From: Thioalkalivibrio sp. ALJ3
GTDB lineage: Bacteria > Pseudomonadota > Gammaproteobacteria > Ectothiorhodospirales > Ectothiorhodospiraceae
DNA: 64,000 bases
NCBI RefSeq assembly: GCF_000377205.1
Contig: NZ_KB897905.1
Location: 819,198 to 883,197, forward strand
Direction: 5' to 3'
Part shown: in pieces, positions 36,021-45,043 of the stretch
How the letters are laid out: every line of letters begins with the position of its first letter
Numbering within the stretch: position 1 is the first letter of the stretch
Notes under the pieces: model-generated
Seen by the model: the letters and a program-made list of their open reading frames with translations, nothing else
Database searches by the model: none
Told to the model about the DNA's origin: nothing
Translations under genes and position numbers: made by a program

Positions 36021-36696
36021 CGGGCCGTGACCGGCCCGGCAGCCCGGGCAGCAGGTCGGCCAGTGATTCCAGCAGCAGGAAATCCCGCGAGTCCATCGGC
36101 TCCCCGCGTTCGTCCGGGTAGCGCATGCCGCGCAGCTCGGACAGGCCCTGCAGCGCTGCGCTGGCCAGGGCCAGCAGGTTGTCGTCGACCAGCAGTGTGC
36201 GGGCCGGATTGTAGGGGGCCACGCGCTGCAGGCGTTCCCAGAAGTCGGTGTCCTCCTTGGCACACTCGAGATCGTGGGCAGAGACGATTGTGTCCAGGTG
36301 GTCCCCGATCCGCGTGAGTTGGTGCTTGAAGTTGTAGACCTTCGGATGGGCGTTGGTCACCAGGACGCGTCGACGACCGCTACGCTGCAGGGCGTCCAGC
36401 AGGGCCTCGGCATGCGGCTTGATCGTGACGTGGTGGGCCAGTTCGCGCTTCAGCCCCAGCACGTCGAGCCCGGTGAAGCGGGTCCAGTGGTCCACGCAGT
36501 ACCATTCGAGCTTGCCGCGCACGCGCTGCATCTCGTCTTCCAGGCGCCGGCGGGCGCACTCCGGGTCGTCCGGCTGGCAGCGGATGTACTCGGCGGGGAT
36601 CAGCTCGCGCCAGAAGCGGTTGTCAAAGTGCAGATCGAGCAGCGTGCCGTCCATGTCGAACAGCACCGTGTCGATGTGCGACCAGTCGACATGCAC
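36013..36696 (-). CDS. yrfG: HAD-family GMP/IMP nucleotidase YrfG
   Basis: This 227-residue HAD phosphatase has motif I DTVLFDMDGTLLDLHFDN, motif II VLVTNAHP and motif IV LLVDDNLLAL. LDLHFDNRFW and HHVTIKPHAEALLDAL are typical of the YrfG branch that hydrolyses purine mononucleotides. A GTG start at 36696 with AGGA upstream was chosen; the frame is open another 56 codons but that part is not conserved. It is divergent from the secreted unknown gene ahead of nudE and cysQ, a common grouping. Confidence 0.88.
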   Translation of the reverse strand: MHVDWSHIDTVLFDMDGTLLDLHFDNRFWRELIPAEYIRCQPDDPECARRRLEDEMQRVRGKLEWYCVDHWTRFTGLDVLGLKRELAHHVTIKPHAEALLDALQRSGRRRVLVTNAHPKVYNFKHQLTRIGDHLDTIVSAHDLECAKEDTDFWERLQRVAPYNPARTLLVDDNLLALASAALQGLSELRGMRYPDERGEPMDSRDFLLLESLADLLPGLPGRSRPAT

Positions 36697-36776
36697 CGAT
36701 GATTCCTGCGGATTCGGATTTTTTTCGGGGTTTTTGGGGTCCACAGCGAACGGAACCTCAAAGAGGGTGAATTGCG

Positions 36777-37499
36777 ATGGCCTCCATAGTACCCGAATAC
36801 CGTCTGACCCCCGGTCCCCTGTTTTTGGCGCTGGCCTCTCTGGCGCTGCTGCCGCTTTCCGCACAGGCGATGGATCCGGACGACCCCGATTACGACCCCT
36901 TTGAGGACGACAGCCTGTGGGGCGAGACCGTGTCGCCGGACGAGACCCAGACGACCAGCCCCGATCTCAAGTTCCTGACCGAGGAGCCAGAGAAGGTTCC
37001 CCATCACCACCAGAATCAGATCACGCTGAGCCAGTCTTCGCTGGAGGACGGCTGGGTGGAATTACGCCAGTGCCATAACGACATTACGCCGATCCGGCGC
37101 ATGGTGATTGTATACAATGAGGAGCGAATCGATGACCTTCAGGTCGAATCCACAACGAATATCGACCGCGCCGAGGCGCTGGGTGATCGCGTCGATCTGC
37201 GCGGAGTGGAGAAGGGCTCCGAGGTCTGCATCACGGCGCGCATGCGCGTGATCGAACATGAGGGGGATGGCATCTACAAGATGGAGAACGGTCCGTTCGT
37301 GCGGCGTTTTCTCGACGGCTATTTCCCCATGCGGGTGACCATGGCCGTGAACTGGGGTGACCTGGATCTGCGTCTCGAGGACACCCGGCCCGAGGCTCAG
37401 GACGGTTTCGAGGTCGTCGAGTCCGATCATGGCATCATCCTCGACACCCTGTTCGAGGGCGAGCTGAGAACCCAGGTACGCCTGCGCAACGCCGAATGA
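36777..37499 (+). CDS. Secreted protein of unknown function
   Basis: This 240-residue protein has a signal peptide (PLFLALASLALLPLSAQA), then an acidic linker rich in Asp and Glu (residues about 30-75) and a C-terminal beta-rich part (residues about 90-240: WVELRQCHNDITPIRRMVIV, MRVTMAVNWGDLDLRLED). Two cysteines (in RQCHN and EVCITA) could form a disulfide. No family is recognised. It is 7 bp upstream of nudE and so likely in the same transcript. Confidence 0.7.
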   Translation: MASIVPEYRLTPGPLFLALASLALLPLSAQAMDPDDPDYDPFEDDSLWGETVSPDETQTTSPDLKFLTEEPEKVPHHHQNQITLSQSSLEDGWVELRQCHNDITPIRRMVIVYNEERIDDLQVESTTNIDRAEALGDRVDLRGVEKGSEVCITARMRVIEHEGDGIYKMENGPFVRRFLDGYFPMRVTMAVNWGDLDLRLEDTRPEAQDGFEVVESDHGIILDTLFEGELRTQVRLRNAE

Positions 37500-37506
37500 A
37501 GGACGC

Positions 37507-38052
37507 ATGAGTCGAGACAAACCGGATGTCCAGAGTCGTCGCACGGTCGCCCGTAGTCGGCTTTTCGAGGTCGAGGAGCTGGATCTTGAGTTCAGCAACG
37601 GGGCACGTACCTGCTTTGAACGCCTGATCAGTCGAGGATACGGCTCGGTCATCGTCGCCCCGGTGCAGGCCGATCGAACCGTGTTGCTGATCCGCGAATA
37701 CGCGGCCGGTACCCACCGCTACGAACTCGGACTGCCCAAGGGCCGCATCGAGGCACGCGAAGACATTCTGGTCGCCGCTAACCGCGAGATCATGGAGGAG
37801 GTCGGGTATGGCGGTCACCGCCTGACCCACCTCGGCGCGTTGACCGTCGCGCCCGGCTACATGTCGCACGAGACGCACCTCATTGTCGCGGAGGACCTCT
37901 ACCCCCAGCGCGCAGAGGGTGACGAGCCGGAGGCCATCGATGTCGTCCCCTGGTCACTGGACCGGCTGGGTGAACTGGTCGCCCGTGAGGATTGCACCGA
38001 GGCGCGCTCTATCGCGGCGCTCTACATGGTGCGTGATTTTCTCGACGCCTGA
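37507..38052 (+). CDS. nudE: ADP compounds hydrolase NudE
   Basis: This 181-residue Nudix hydrolase cleaves NADH, ADP-ribose and related ADP compounds. The Nudix box is GLPKGRIEAREDILVAANRE followed by IMEEVGY (around residues 77-103). The N-terminal DLEFSNGARTCFERL and the C-terminal LGALTVAPGYMSHETHLIVA fit NudE. It forms the known nudE-cysQ pair with the next gene, with yrfG nearby. Confidence 0.92.
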   Translation: MSRDKPDVQSRRTVARSRLFEVEELDLEFSNGARTCFERLISRGYGSVIVAPVQADRTVLLIREYAAGTHRYELGLPKGRIEAREDILVAANREIMEEVGYGGHRLTHLGALTVAPGYMSHETHLIVAEDLYPQRAEGDEPEAIDVVPWSLDRLGELVAREDCTEARSIAALYMVRDFLDA

Positions 38053-38107
38053 GCCGGGTTCTGCCAAGGTACGCGCATCCCGTACCACCCGACAGAAAGG
38101 ATCCCCA

Positions 38108-38941
38108 ATGATCGAACCGCCCAGGGACGCGGCCCTGACCGCCCTGATGCAGGAAGTGGGTGGTCTGGCCGAGGATGCTGGCCGTGCCATCCTCGAGATC
38201 TACGAGACCCGCTTCGCGGTCACCGAGAAGGATGACCGTTCCCCGTTGACCGAGGCCGACCTGGCCGCGCACCGCGTGATCGCACAGGGGCTGCGCGAAA
38301 TTGCGCCGGAGTGGCCGGTGCTGTCCGAGGAGGGGCAGGATGTCCCGTTCGAGCGCCGCCAGCAGTGGCGGACCTACTGGCTGATCGATCCCCTCGATGG
38401 TACCCGCGAGTTCGTGAAGCGCACGGGCGAGTTCACGGTCAATATCGCTCTGATTCATGAGCACGAGCCGCTGATGGGGGTGGTCTGGAGCCCGGTCCTG
38501 CAGCGGCTGTACGCAGGCCACGCCGGGGGCGGCGCCATCCGGCGTGATGGTTCGGAGGCCCCGCGCACCATCGAAGTGGCGCGCGACCGTATCGACACCG
38601 AGCACCCGCTGGTGGCAGGCAGTCGTTCGCACGGGGCCGAGCGGCTGAATGCCGTGCTCGAACGCCTGGGGCCGCACGACCTGGTGAGTCTGGGCAGCTC
38701 GATGAAGCTATGCATGGTGGCCGAGGGGGCCGCGGACATCTATCCGCGGCTGGGGCCTACCAGCGAGTGGGATACCGCGGCGGCGCACGCGGTAGTGCGG
38801 GCCGCGGGCGGGCATGTGACGGACCTCCGCGGGCAGGAGCTTCGCTACAACACCAAGGAGAGCATGCTCAATCCCGAGTTTCTGGTCTGCGCCGGCAATC
38901 CGGCGCGCTGGCTGCGCCGCCTCGGCCTCCCCGACGACTAG
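38108..38941 (+). CDS. cysQ: 3'(2'),5'-bisphosphate nucleotidase CysQ
   Basis: This 277-residue inositol-monophosphatase-fold enzyme removes the 3' phosphate from PAP formed during sulfate assimilation. Metal motifs are DRSPLTEADLAAHRVI, WPVLSEEG, WLIDPLDGTREFVKRTGEF and GPTSEWDTAAAHAVVRAAGG. The ATG at 38108 follows AAAGGATCCCCA. Gene order nudE-cysQ is conserved. It is followed by a 910-bp non-coding repeat region. Confidence 0.94.
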   Translation: MIEPPRDAALTALMQEVGGLAEDAGRAILEIYETRFAVTEKDDRSPLTEADLAAHRVIAQGLREIAPEWPVLSEEGQDVPFERRQQWRTYWLIDPLDGTREFVKRTGEFTVNIALIHEHEPLMGVVWSPVLQRLYAGHAGGGAIRRDGSEAPRTIEVARDRIDTEHPLVAGSRSHGAERLNAVLERLGPHDLVSLGSSMKLCMVAEGAADIYPRLGPTSEWDTAAAHAVVRAAGGHVTDLRGQELRYNTKESMLNPEFLVCAGNPARWLRRLGLPDD

Positions 38942-39003
38942 CCTTCTCCCGCCCACCAGCTAGCGGGCCTTGATGTGCCCTGGTTGGCCCTCAGCGTCGC
39001 TGA

Positions 39004-39827
39004 GGCTGGGCTTGGTTCGGCCTCTGGAGTTTACGGTGCCTTCGGTCCACCGCCTGCCAAGCGCTCACTCGCGAGCGCACCGCGAGATACTTTCTTGCTT
39101 GCCCAAGAAAGTACCCGTCGAGGCGCACCCGGATTCCGCCCGGGGACCTTGCTCCAGGGCCCTCGGGCCGGCGGCGCTGAAACTCGCTGCGCTACGCTCC
39201 GCTCAGACAGTCAGCGCCCCCGTTTTTATTGTGAATCGTCCGTCCCGAGGACCCTTCCGCAAGGGGCTTCATACGGGGGGATAAGGTCAAAACAGAAGGT
39301 CTCCCCGCGCTTGTGCTTAGCTCCAACGCCGTAGAGTGCGGTTGAGCGCAGCGAAACGCACCGTTCCGACGTCGGGGCAATCCTGATGCGATTCGCTACG
39401 CTCATCGGCATCCTGCCTATCCCCCGGCGCCCGCTTGCGGGCGCGGCACGCCATGGCCGTAGGCCGCGCGTGCCGATGATGTCCGAAGACCTAGCCTCCA
39501 CCCATAAGCACAATCGCCGGGACAGCCGTTGTCTTGACCTTCACCCCCGTTGTCGTCGCGCCGAGTGGAGAGGGTTTTCGCGGGAAGAGAGGCGCTGACT
39601 GTCTGAGCGGAGCGTAGCGCAGCGAGTTTCAGCGCCGCCCGCGAAAAGCCTCGGAGCGAGGGAAACCCCGGCCCGCACAGCGGGCCGGGGTCGCGGCAGT
39701 CGGGCGTGTTTCTTGGGTACTTCTTTGCACGAGCAAAGAAGTACCTCGCGGCGCGCTCGCGAGTGAGCGCTTGGCAGTATGCGGACCGAAGGCACCGTAA
39801 ACACCGGATGATGAACCAAGCCCAGCC
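39004..39827. repeat. Large imperfect inverted-repeat module
   Basis: Two roughly 210-230 bp arms in inverted orientation (about 39004-39218 and 39589-39827) surround a centre of about 370 bp. The outermost 15 bases (GGCTGGGCTTGGTTC) are identical. Each arm has a palindrome built on ACTTTCTTG/CAAGAAAGT or ACTTCTTTG/CAAAGAAGT (39088-39113, 39717-39744). The inner ends share a nearly 49-bp perfect match (GCGCTGAAACTCGCTGCGCT and so on). No gene-like frame exists. It fills the 910 bp between cysQ and proC and may be a decayed element with transposon-like ends. Confidence 0.75.
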
Positions 39828-39851
39828 TGAAAAGCGGTGGCGCGGAGCGCT

Positions 39852-40670
39852 CTACTGTCCGAGTTCGCGCGAGCGCTCGGCCGCTGCCGCCATCGCGCGG
39901 CGCATAAGTCCGCGCAGGTCGCCGTCCTCCAGCACCTGCAGGGCCCGCTCGGTGGTGCCGCCCGGTGACGTCACGCGGTGACGCAGTTCGGCGGGTGGCT
40001 CGTCGCTTTCGGCGGCCAGCCGGGTCGCACCCGCCAGTGTGCCGAGGGTCAACTCCAGGGCGGTGTCGGGTGGCAGCCCGAGCGACTGCGCGGCGTCCTG
40101 CATCGCCTCGATCATCATGAAGACGTAGGCCGGGCCGCTGCCCGAGGTCGCCGTGACCGCGTGCATCAGCTCCTCGTCCGCTACCGGGATCGCCCGCCCC
40201 ACTGACTCCAGCAGGCGATTGGCGGTGTCACGGTCCTCGGCGGTGGCCGTGGGGGCGGCGAACAGGCCGGTCACGCCGGCGCCGACCAGGGCCGGTGTAT
40301 TGGGCATGGCGCGCACGAGGCGAGTGTCGTCACCGAGCCAGCCGGCCAGTTGGGCCGTCGTTATGCCGGCGGCTACCGAGATCACCAGGGGTTGCCCGCG
40401 GGCGACTGCCTCGCGCAGCGTGGGAGCCAGGTCCGGCAGGGTCTGTGGCTTGACCGCGAGCACCAGCGTGGCGCTGCCCTCGGCGAGCGTCTCGGGGTTC
40501 GCGGCCTGCAGCCCGGGATAGCGGGCCTGGAGATCGCGCACGCGTTCGGCGCTCTTGTCGGCGATCGCGATGCGTTCGGCATCGTGGCCGGACTGGACCA
40601 GCCCCTGCAGCAGGGCTTCCCCCATGTTGCCGGCGCCGACAAAGCCGACTTCGAAGCGATGTTCCGTCAT
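39852..40670 (-). CDS. proC: Pyrroline-5-carboxylate reductase ProC
   Basis: This 272-residue NAD(P)H enzyme performs the last step of proline synthesis. The Rossmann motif VGFVGAGNMGEALLQGL lies at the N-terminus, LVLAVKPQTLPDL in the middle, and the C-terminal signature is HRVTSPGGTTERALQVLEDG. Its stop/start arrangement overlaps yggS (4 bp). proC-yggS divergent from pilT is the arrangement known from Pseudomonas. Confidence 0.95.
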   Translation of the reverse strand: MTEHRFEVGFVGAGNMGEALLQGLVQSGHDAERIAIADKSAERVRDLQARYPGLQAANPETLAEGSATLVLAVKPQTLPDLAPTLREAVARGQPLVISVAAGITTAQLAGWLGDDTRLVRAMPNTPALVGAGVTGLFAAPTATAEDRDTANRLLESVGRAIPVADEELMHAVTATSGSGPAYVFMMIEAMQDAAQSLGLPPDTALELTLGTLAGATRLAAESDEPPAELRHRVTSPGGTTERALQVLEDGDLRGLMRRAMAAAAERSRELGQ

Positions 40671-41398
40671 GCGGACTCCTGTGTTGATGGGTTACTGGCT
40701 GGCGCCGCTCGTGGGCCAAACAAGGCGGTGCCAATGCGAATCACAGTGGCACCCTCGAGAATTGCGGCCTCAAGATCGCCCGACATGCCCATGGACAGGG
40801 TGTCCAGGGAGTGCCCCCGCGCATTGAGTTCGTCCTGCAGCTGGCGCAGCCGGGCAAACGGCTGACGCTGGCACTCGCGATCACTTTCCGCGGCCGGCAG
40901 GGTCATCAGGCCGCGCAGCGTCAGCCCGGGCAGGTTCGCGACGGTGTCGGCCAGCGCGGCGGCGGCCTCCGGAGGGACACCCGCCTTCTGGCTCTCGTCC
41001 GAGACATTGATCTGCAGGCAGACCTGCAAGGGCGGCAGGTCTGCCGGGCGCTGTTCCGACAGGCGGCGGGCAATGCGCTCGCGGTCGATGGTGTGTACCC
41101 AGTGAGCGCGCTCGGCGACCGGGCGGGTCTTGTTGCTCTGCAGCGCGCCGATGTAGTGCCACTCGAGCCCCAGGGGCTCCGGGCCGGTCTCGAGTGCGTC
41201 GAACTTGTCGACCAGTTCCTGCACATAGTTCTCGCCGAACGCTGTCTGTCCGAGGGTGTGCAGCGCGCGGATGTCGTCGGCCGCACGGGTCTTGGATACG
41301 GCCAGCAGCTGCACCGTGTCGGGGTCGCGTCCGGCCTGCTCGCAGGCATGAACCATGCGTTCGCGAACGGCCTTCAGTGCGTGGTCTGGTGCGCTCAT
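40667..41398 (-). CDS. yggS: PLP homeostasis protein YggS
   Basis: This 243-residue PLP-binding TIM-barrel protein buffers pyridoxal phosphate. PLP-lysine is in LLAVSKTR near residue 30; GENYVQELVDKFDAL, EWHYIGALQSNK and LSMGMSGDLEAAI with TVIRIGTALFG are family hallmarks. The ATG at 41396-41398 was chosen over a longer frame that reads through the promoter region. Divergent from pilT. Confidence 0.94.
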   Translation of the reverse strand: MSAPDHALKAVRERMVHACEQAGRDPDTVQLLAVSKTRAADDIRALHTLGQTAFGENYVQELVDKFDALETGPEPLGLEWHYIGALQSNKTRPVAERAHWVHTIDRERIARRLSEQRPADLPPLQVCLQINVSDESQKAGVPPEAAAALADTVANLPGLTLRGLMTLPAAESDRECQRQPFARLRQLQDELNARGHSLDTLSMGMSGDLEAAILEGATVIRIGTALFGPRAAPASNPSTQESA

Positions 41399-41541
41399 GG
41401 CCCTATGATATAGTCCGATGAAACGTAAGGGCACCGCCGTCAGGCGGGTGGTGTCCGCCACACGCTGGGGGGCCCGGCAGGGCGCCGCCCGGGATGGGGC
41501 GCTGGGGCTGGCGGCCTGTCTCCGGCTGGACAGGGGGATGC

Positions 41542-42576
41542 ATGGATATCACGCAGCTGCTGGCCTTTTCGGTCAAGAACGGGGCCTCGGATCTGCACAT
41601 CTCGGCGGGCATGCCGCCGATGGTGCGCATCGACGGCGATATGCGCCGCGTGAATGTGCCGGTCATGGACCACAAGGAGGTCCAGGGCCTGATCTACGAC
41701 ATCATGAACGACCGCCAGCGCAAGGACTACGAGGAGTTCCTGGAGACGGACTTCTCGTTCGAGGTCTCGGGGCTGGCGCGTTTTCGTGTCAACGCGTTCA
41801 ACCAGGACCGGGGCGCTGCGGCGGTCTTTCGTACCATTCCCTCCAAGGTGCTCACGCTGGAAGAACTGGCGGCACCGCGTATCTTCGAGGAGATCGCCAA
41901 CTATCCGCGTGGCATTGTGCTGGTGACCGGCCCGACCGGTTCGGGCAAGTCGACCACGCTGGCGGGCATGGTCAACCACCGCAACGAAAACGATTACGGG
42001 CACATCCTGACGATCGAGGACCCGATCGAATTCGTGCACGAATCGAAGAAGTCGCTGGTGAACCAGCGCGAAGTGCACCGCGATACCCATGGCTTTTCCG
42101 AGGCGCTGCGTTCGGCCCTGCGCGAGGATCCCGACACCATCCTGGTCGGCGAGCTGCGTGATCTCGAGACGATCCGCCTTGCGCTGACTGCGGCCGAGAC
42201 CGGTCACCTGGTCTTTGGAACCCTGCATACCAGTTCCGCCGCCAAGACGATCGACCGTATTGTTGATGTGTTCCCGGCGGCCGAGAAGGACATGGTGCGA
42301 GCGATGCTGTCCGAGTCGTTGCGCGCGGTGATTGCGCAGACCCTGATGAAGAAGATTGGGGGTGGTCGTGTCGCGGCGCACGAGATCATGCTTGGAACAC
42401 CGGCCATTCGAAACCTGATCCGCGAGAACAAAATCGCGCAAATGTACTCGACTATCCAGACCAGTGCCGGAACCGGTATGCAGACCCTCGACCAGTGCCT
42501 GAAGGACATGCTGGCCCAGGGCGTGATCAGTCGCGACGACGCCAAGCGCAAGGCCTCCAACCCGGATTCGTTCTGA
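41542..42576 (+). CDS. pilT: Type IV pilus retraction ATPase PilT
   Basis: This 344-residue hexameric ATPase drives pilus retraction. Key motifs are Walker A GPTGSGKSTTLAGM, the Asp box DPIEFVHESKKS, Walker B ILVGELRDLETI, the His box GHLVFGTLHTSSAAKTIDR, and the PilT-specific AIRNLIRENKIAQM toward the C-terminus. The ATG at 41542 follows AGGGGGATGC. It is the first of three consecutive PilT/PilU-type genes. Confidence 0.97.
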   Translation: MDITQLLAFSVKNGASDLHISAGMPPMVRIDGDMRRVNVPVMDHKEVQGLIYDIMNDRQRKDYEEFLETDFSFEVSGLARFRVNAFNQDRGAAAVFRTIPSKVLTLEELAAPRIFEEIANYPRGIVLVTGPTGSGKSTTLAGMVNHRNENDYGHILTIEDPIEFVHESKKSLVNQREVHRDTHGFSEALRSALREDPDTILVGELRDLETIRLALTAAETGHLVFGTLHTSSAAKTIDRIVDVFPAAEKDMVRAMLSESLRAVIAQTLMKKIGGGRVAAHEIMLGTPAIRNLIRENKIAQMYSTIQTSAGTGMQTLDQCLKDMLAQGVISRDDAKRKASNPDSF

Positions 42577-42618
42577 GCCCCCATCCCGGGTTGGGGATCT
42601 GACAACGGGAGAAGCACC

Positions 42619-43791
42619 ATGGATCGTGACAAGGCGATCAAGTACATGCATGACCTGCTGCGGGCCCTGGTGGACCGTGGTGGCTCGGACCTGTTCATCA
42701 CCGTCGGCATGCCCCCGGCGGCGAAGATCGACGGTCGTGTGGTGCCGATGACGGAGCAGAAACTCACACCGTCGCACACCCAGGCACTGGTGCGTGCGTT
42801 GATGAACGACAAGCAGTCGGCGGAGTTCGAGCGACACCAGGAGTGCAACTTCGCGATTGGCTTGCAGGGGGTCTCGCGTTTTCGCGTGAATGTGTTCACC
42901 CAGCGTGGCAGCCCCGGAATGGTGCTGCGTACGATCAACTCGGTGATTCCTAGATTCGAGGACATCCAGATGCCCCCGCAGCTGGAGGAGATCACCCAGG
43001 AGCGCCGAGGCCTGGTGATCTTTGTCGGCGGCACCGGCTCGGGGAAGTCGACCTCGCTGGCCGCCATGATCGGTTATCGCAACCGCACCTCCGCGGATCA
43101 CATTGTCACTATCGAGGACCCGATCGAGTTCGTCCACGAGCATGACAAGAGCATCATCACCCAGCGCGAGGTGGGCGTGGACACCGAGGGTTACGAGATC
43201 GCGCTGAAGAACACCCTGCGCCAGGCGCCGGATGTCATCCTGATTGGCGAGATCCGCGACCGCGAGACGATGGATTATGCCATCGCCTTTGCCGAGACCG
43301 GGCACCTGTGCCTGTCCACCCTGCATGCCAACAGCACCAACCAGGCGCTGGACCGCATCATCAACTTCTTCCCCGAGGACCGGCGCGAACAACTGCTGAT
43401 GGATCTGTCGCTGAACCTGAAAGCGGTGATCTCGCAGCGCCTGGTGCGGCAGGAACATGGCGAGGGCCGCGTGCCGGCGGTGGAGATCCTGATCAACACC
43501 CCGCTGATGGCCGATCTGATGCTGAAGGGTGCGGTGCACGAGATGAAGGAACTGATGTCGCGCTCCCGCGAGCAGGGCATGCAGACCTTTGACCAGGCAC
43601 TGTTCGACCTCTACGAGACCCGCAAGATTAGTTACGAGGAGGCCCTGCGCAACGCCGATTCGGTGAACGACCTGCGCCTGCGTATCAAGCTCGATTCACG
43701 GCGTGCACAGGACGATGGTGCTCCGGCGGTGTCCGACGAGGGCGAGGGTCTGGCGGTGGACGAACGTCCAGAGGACTACAGCGTCCGCTGA
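42619..43791 (+). CDS. pilU: Type IV pilus ATPase PilU
   Basis: This 390-residue PilT paralogue assists PilT-dependent retraction. Walker A is GGTGSGKSTSLAAM, the Asp box EDPIEFVHEHDKSI, Walker B ILIGEIRDRETM and the His box GHLCLSTLHANSTNQALDR. The C-terminal tail (YETRKISYEEALRNADSVND, then an acidic end) is typical of PilU. It is 42 bp after pilT, matching Pseudomonas PA0395-PA0396. Confidence 0.95.
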   Translation: MDRDKAIKYMHDLLRALVDRGGSDLFITVGMPPAAKIDGRVVPMTEQKLTPSHTQALVRALMNDKQSAEFERHQECNFAIGLQGVSRFRVNVFTQRGSPGMVLRTINSVIPRFEDIQMPPQLEEITQERRGLVIFVGGTGSGKSTSLAAMIGYRNRTSADHIVTIEDPIEFVHEHDKSIITQREVGVDTEGYEIALKNTLRQAPDVILIGEIRDRETMDYAIAFAETGHLCLSTLHANSTNQALDRIINFFPEDRREQLLMDLSLNLKAVISQRLVRQEHGEGRVPAVEILINTPLMADLMLKGAVHEMKELMSRSREQGMQTFDQALFDLYETRKISYEEALRNADSVNDLRLRIKLDSRRAQDDGAPAVSDEGEGLAVDERPEDYSVR

Positions 43792-43818
43792 CGGCCTGCG
43801 CCGACCGGGAGATCACTA

Positions 43819-44937
43819 ATGAGCCAGATGCAGATCGAACCGTACCTGAGTCTGATGGCGCAGAAGAGGGCCTCGGATCTGTTTTTCGTGACCGGTGCGC
43901 CCGCGAGTATCAAGGTCGACGGGATCCTGCAGCCGATCTCGCGCAAGGCCCTTGCCCCCGGTCAGGCGGAGGCCATCGCGCGCGAGATGATGAACGAGCA
44001 CCAGGCCGAGATCTTCGACCGCGAGACGGCGGTCAACTTCGGCATTTCGCGCTCCGGGCTGGGACGCTTTCGCGTGAACGTCTATCGCCAGCGCAGCGAG
44101 GTTGCGATGGTGATCCGCTTTATCCGCATGTCCATTCCGACCATCGAACAACTCGGGCTGCCCGCAGTCTTGCAGGAGTTTGTCGCGCACCAGGATGGGC
44201 TGATCCTGATCGTCGGCGCCACCGGGACGGGGAAATCCACCACGCTGGCTTCGATGATCGATCATCGCAATACGCATTCCAGCGGTCACATCCTCACTGT
44301 CGAGGACCCGATCGAGTTTCTCTTTACACACAAGCGTTCGATCGTCGGGCAGCGTGAGGTGGGGATCGACACGCCGAGCTATGATCACGCCCTGCAGGAG
44401 GGTATGCGCGAGGCCCCGGACGTGATCATGATTGGCGAGGTGCGTTCGCGCGAGACTATGCGCGCGGCGCTGACCTATGCCGACACCGGCCACCTCGTAC
44501 TGACGACCCTGCACGCGACCAATGCCAGTCAGGCCCTGGATCGCGTGATCAACCTGTTCCCCGAAGACAACCGTTCGCAGATCCTCTCGGATCTGTCGCT
44601 GAACCTGCGCGCGATCATCGCCCAGCGGCTGTTGCAGACCAAGGACGGGCAGCGTGTGGCCGCGCTGGAAATCATGGTGAACACGCCGTATATCGCCGAA
44701 CTGATCCGTGACGAGAAGATCAGCGAGATCAAGGAGATCATGGCCAAGGGCAGCTCGGTGGGTATGCAGACCTTCGATCAGGCCATCGTCAAGCTGTTCA
44801 AGGGCGGCCGGGTCATGCTGGACGAGGCCCTGAACAAGGCGGATTCGCGCGCCGATCTTGAATGGCGCCTCAACTTCGGTGGCGGCGTCTCCGCAGCCGA
44901 CGAGGCCGAGGAAGACCTTCAACTCCCCGAGCGGTAG
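43819..44937 (+). CDS. Third PilT/PilU-type ATPase
   Basis: This 372-residue protein has the complete PilT/U set: Walker A GATGTGKSTTLASM, Asp box DPIEFLFTHKRSIV, Walker B IMIGEVRSRETM, His box GHLVLTTLHATNASQALDR, and the PilU-like tail EALNKADSRADLEWRL. It is closer to PilU than to PilT by eye and lies 27 bp after pilU. A third tandem retraction ATPase is not in the Pseudomonas reference locus; whether it retracts, modulates PilT/PilU or serves another filament is unknown. Confidence 0.9.
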   Translation: MSQMQIEPYLSLMAQKRASDLFFVTGAPASIKVDGILQPISRKALAPGQAEAIAREMMNEHQAEIFDRETAVNFGISRSGLGRFRVNVYRQRSEVAMVIRFIRMSIPTIEQLGLPAVLQEFVAHQDGLILIVGATGTGKSTTLASMIDHRNTHSSGHILTVEDPIEFLFTHKRSIVGQREVGIDTPSYDHALQEGMREAPDVIMIGEVRSRETMRAALTYADTGHLVLTTLHATNASQALDRVINLFPEDNRSQILSDLSLNLRAIIAQRLLQTKDGQRVAALEIMVNTPYIAELIRDEKISEIKEIMAKGSSVGMQTFDQAIVKLFKGGRVMLDEALNKADSRADLEWRLNFGGGVSAADEAEEDLQLPER

Positions 44938-45043
44938 GATGCGCTGAGCGAAGCGAACCGCATCACCCTCCGTTCCTGCAACTCAGACTCCGGATCGTCT
45001 CCGTGAGCTTTACGGGGTGAAGGTCTCGGTCGGGGTTCGCCCC

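Noticed and set aside
39088..39744. Palindromes in the 39-kb repeat as integron attC sites or CRISPR repeats
   Set aside because: They are inverted, not tandem; there are no cassettes, spacers, integrase or cas genes.
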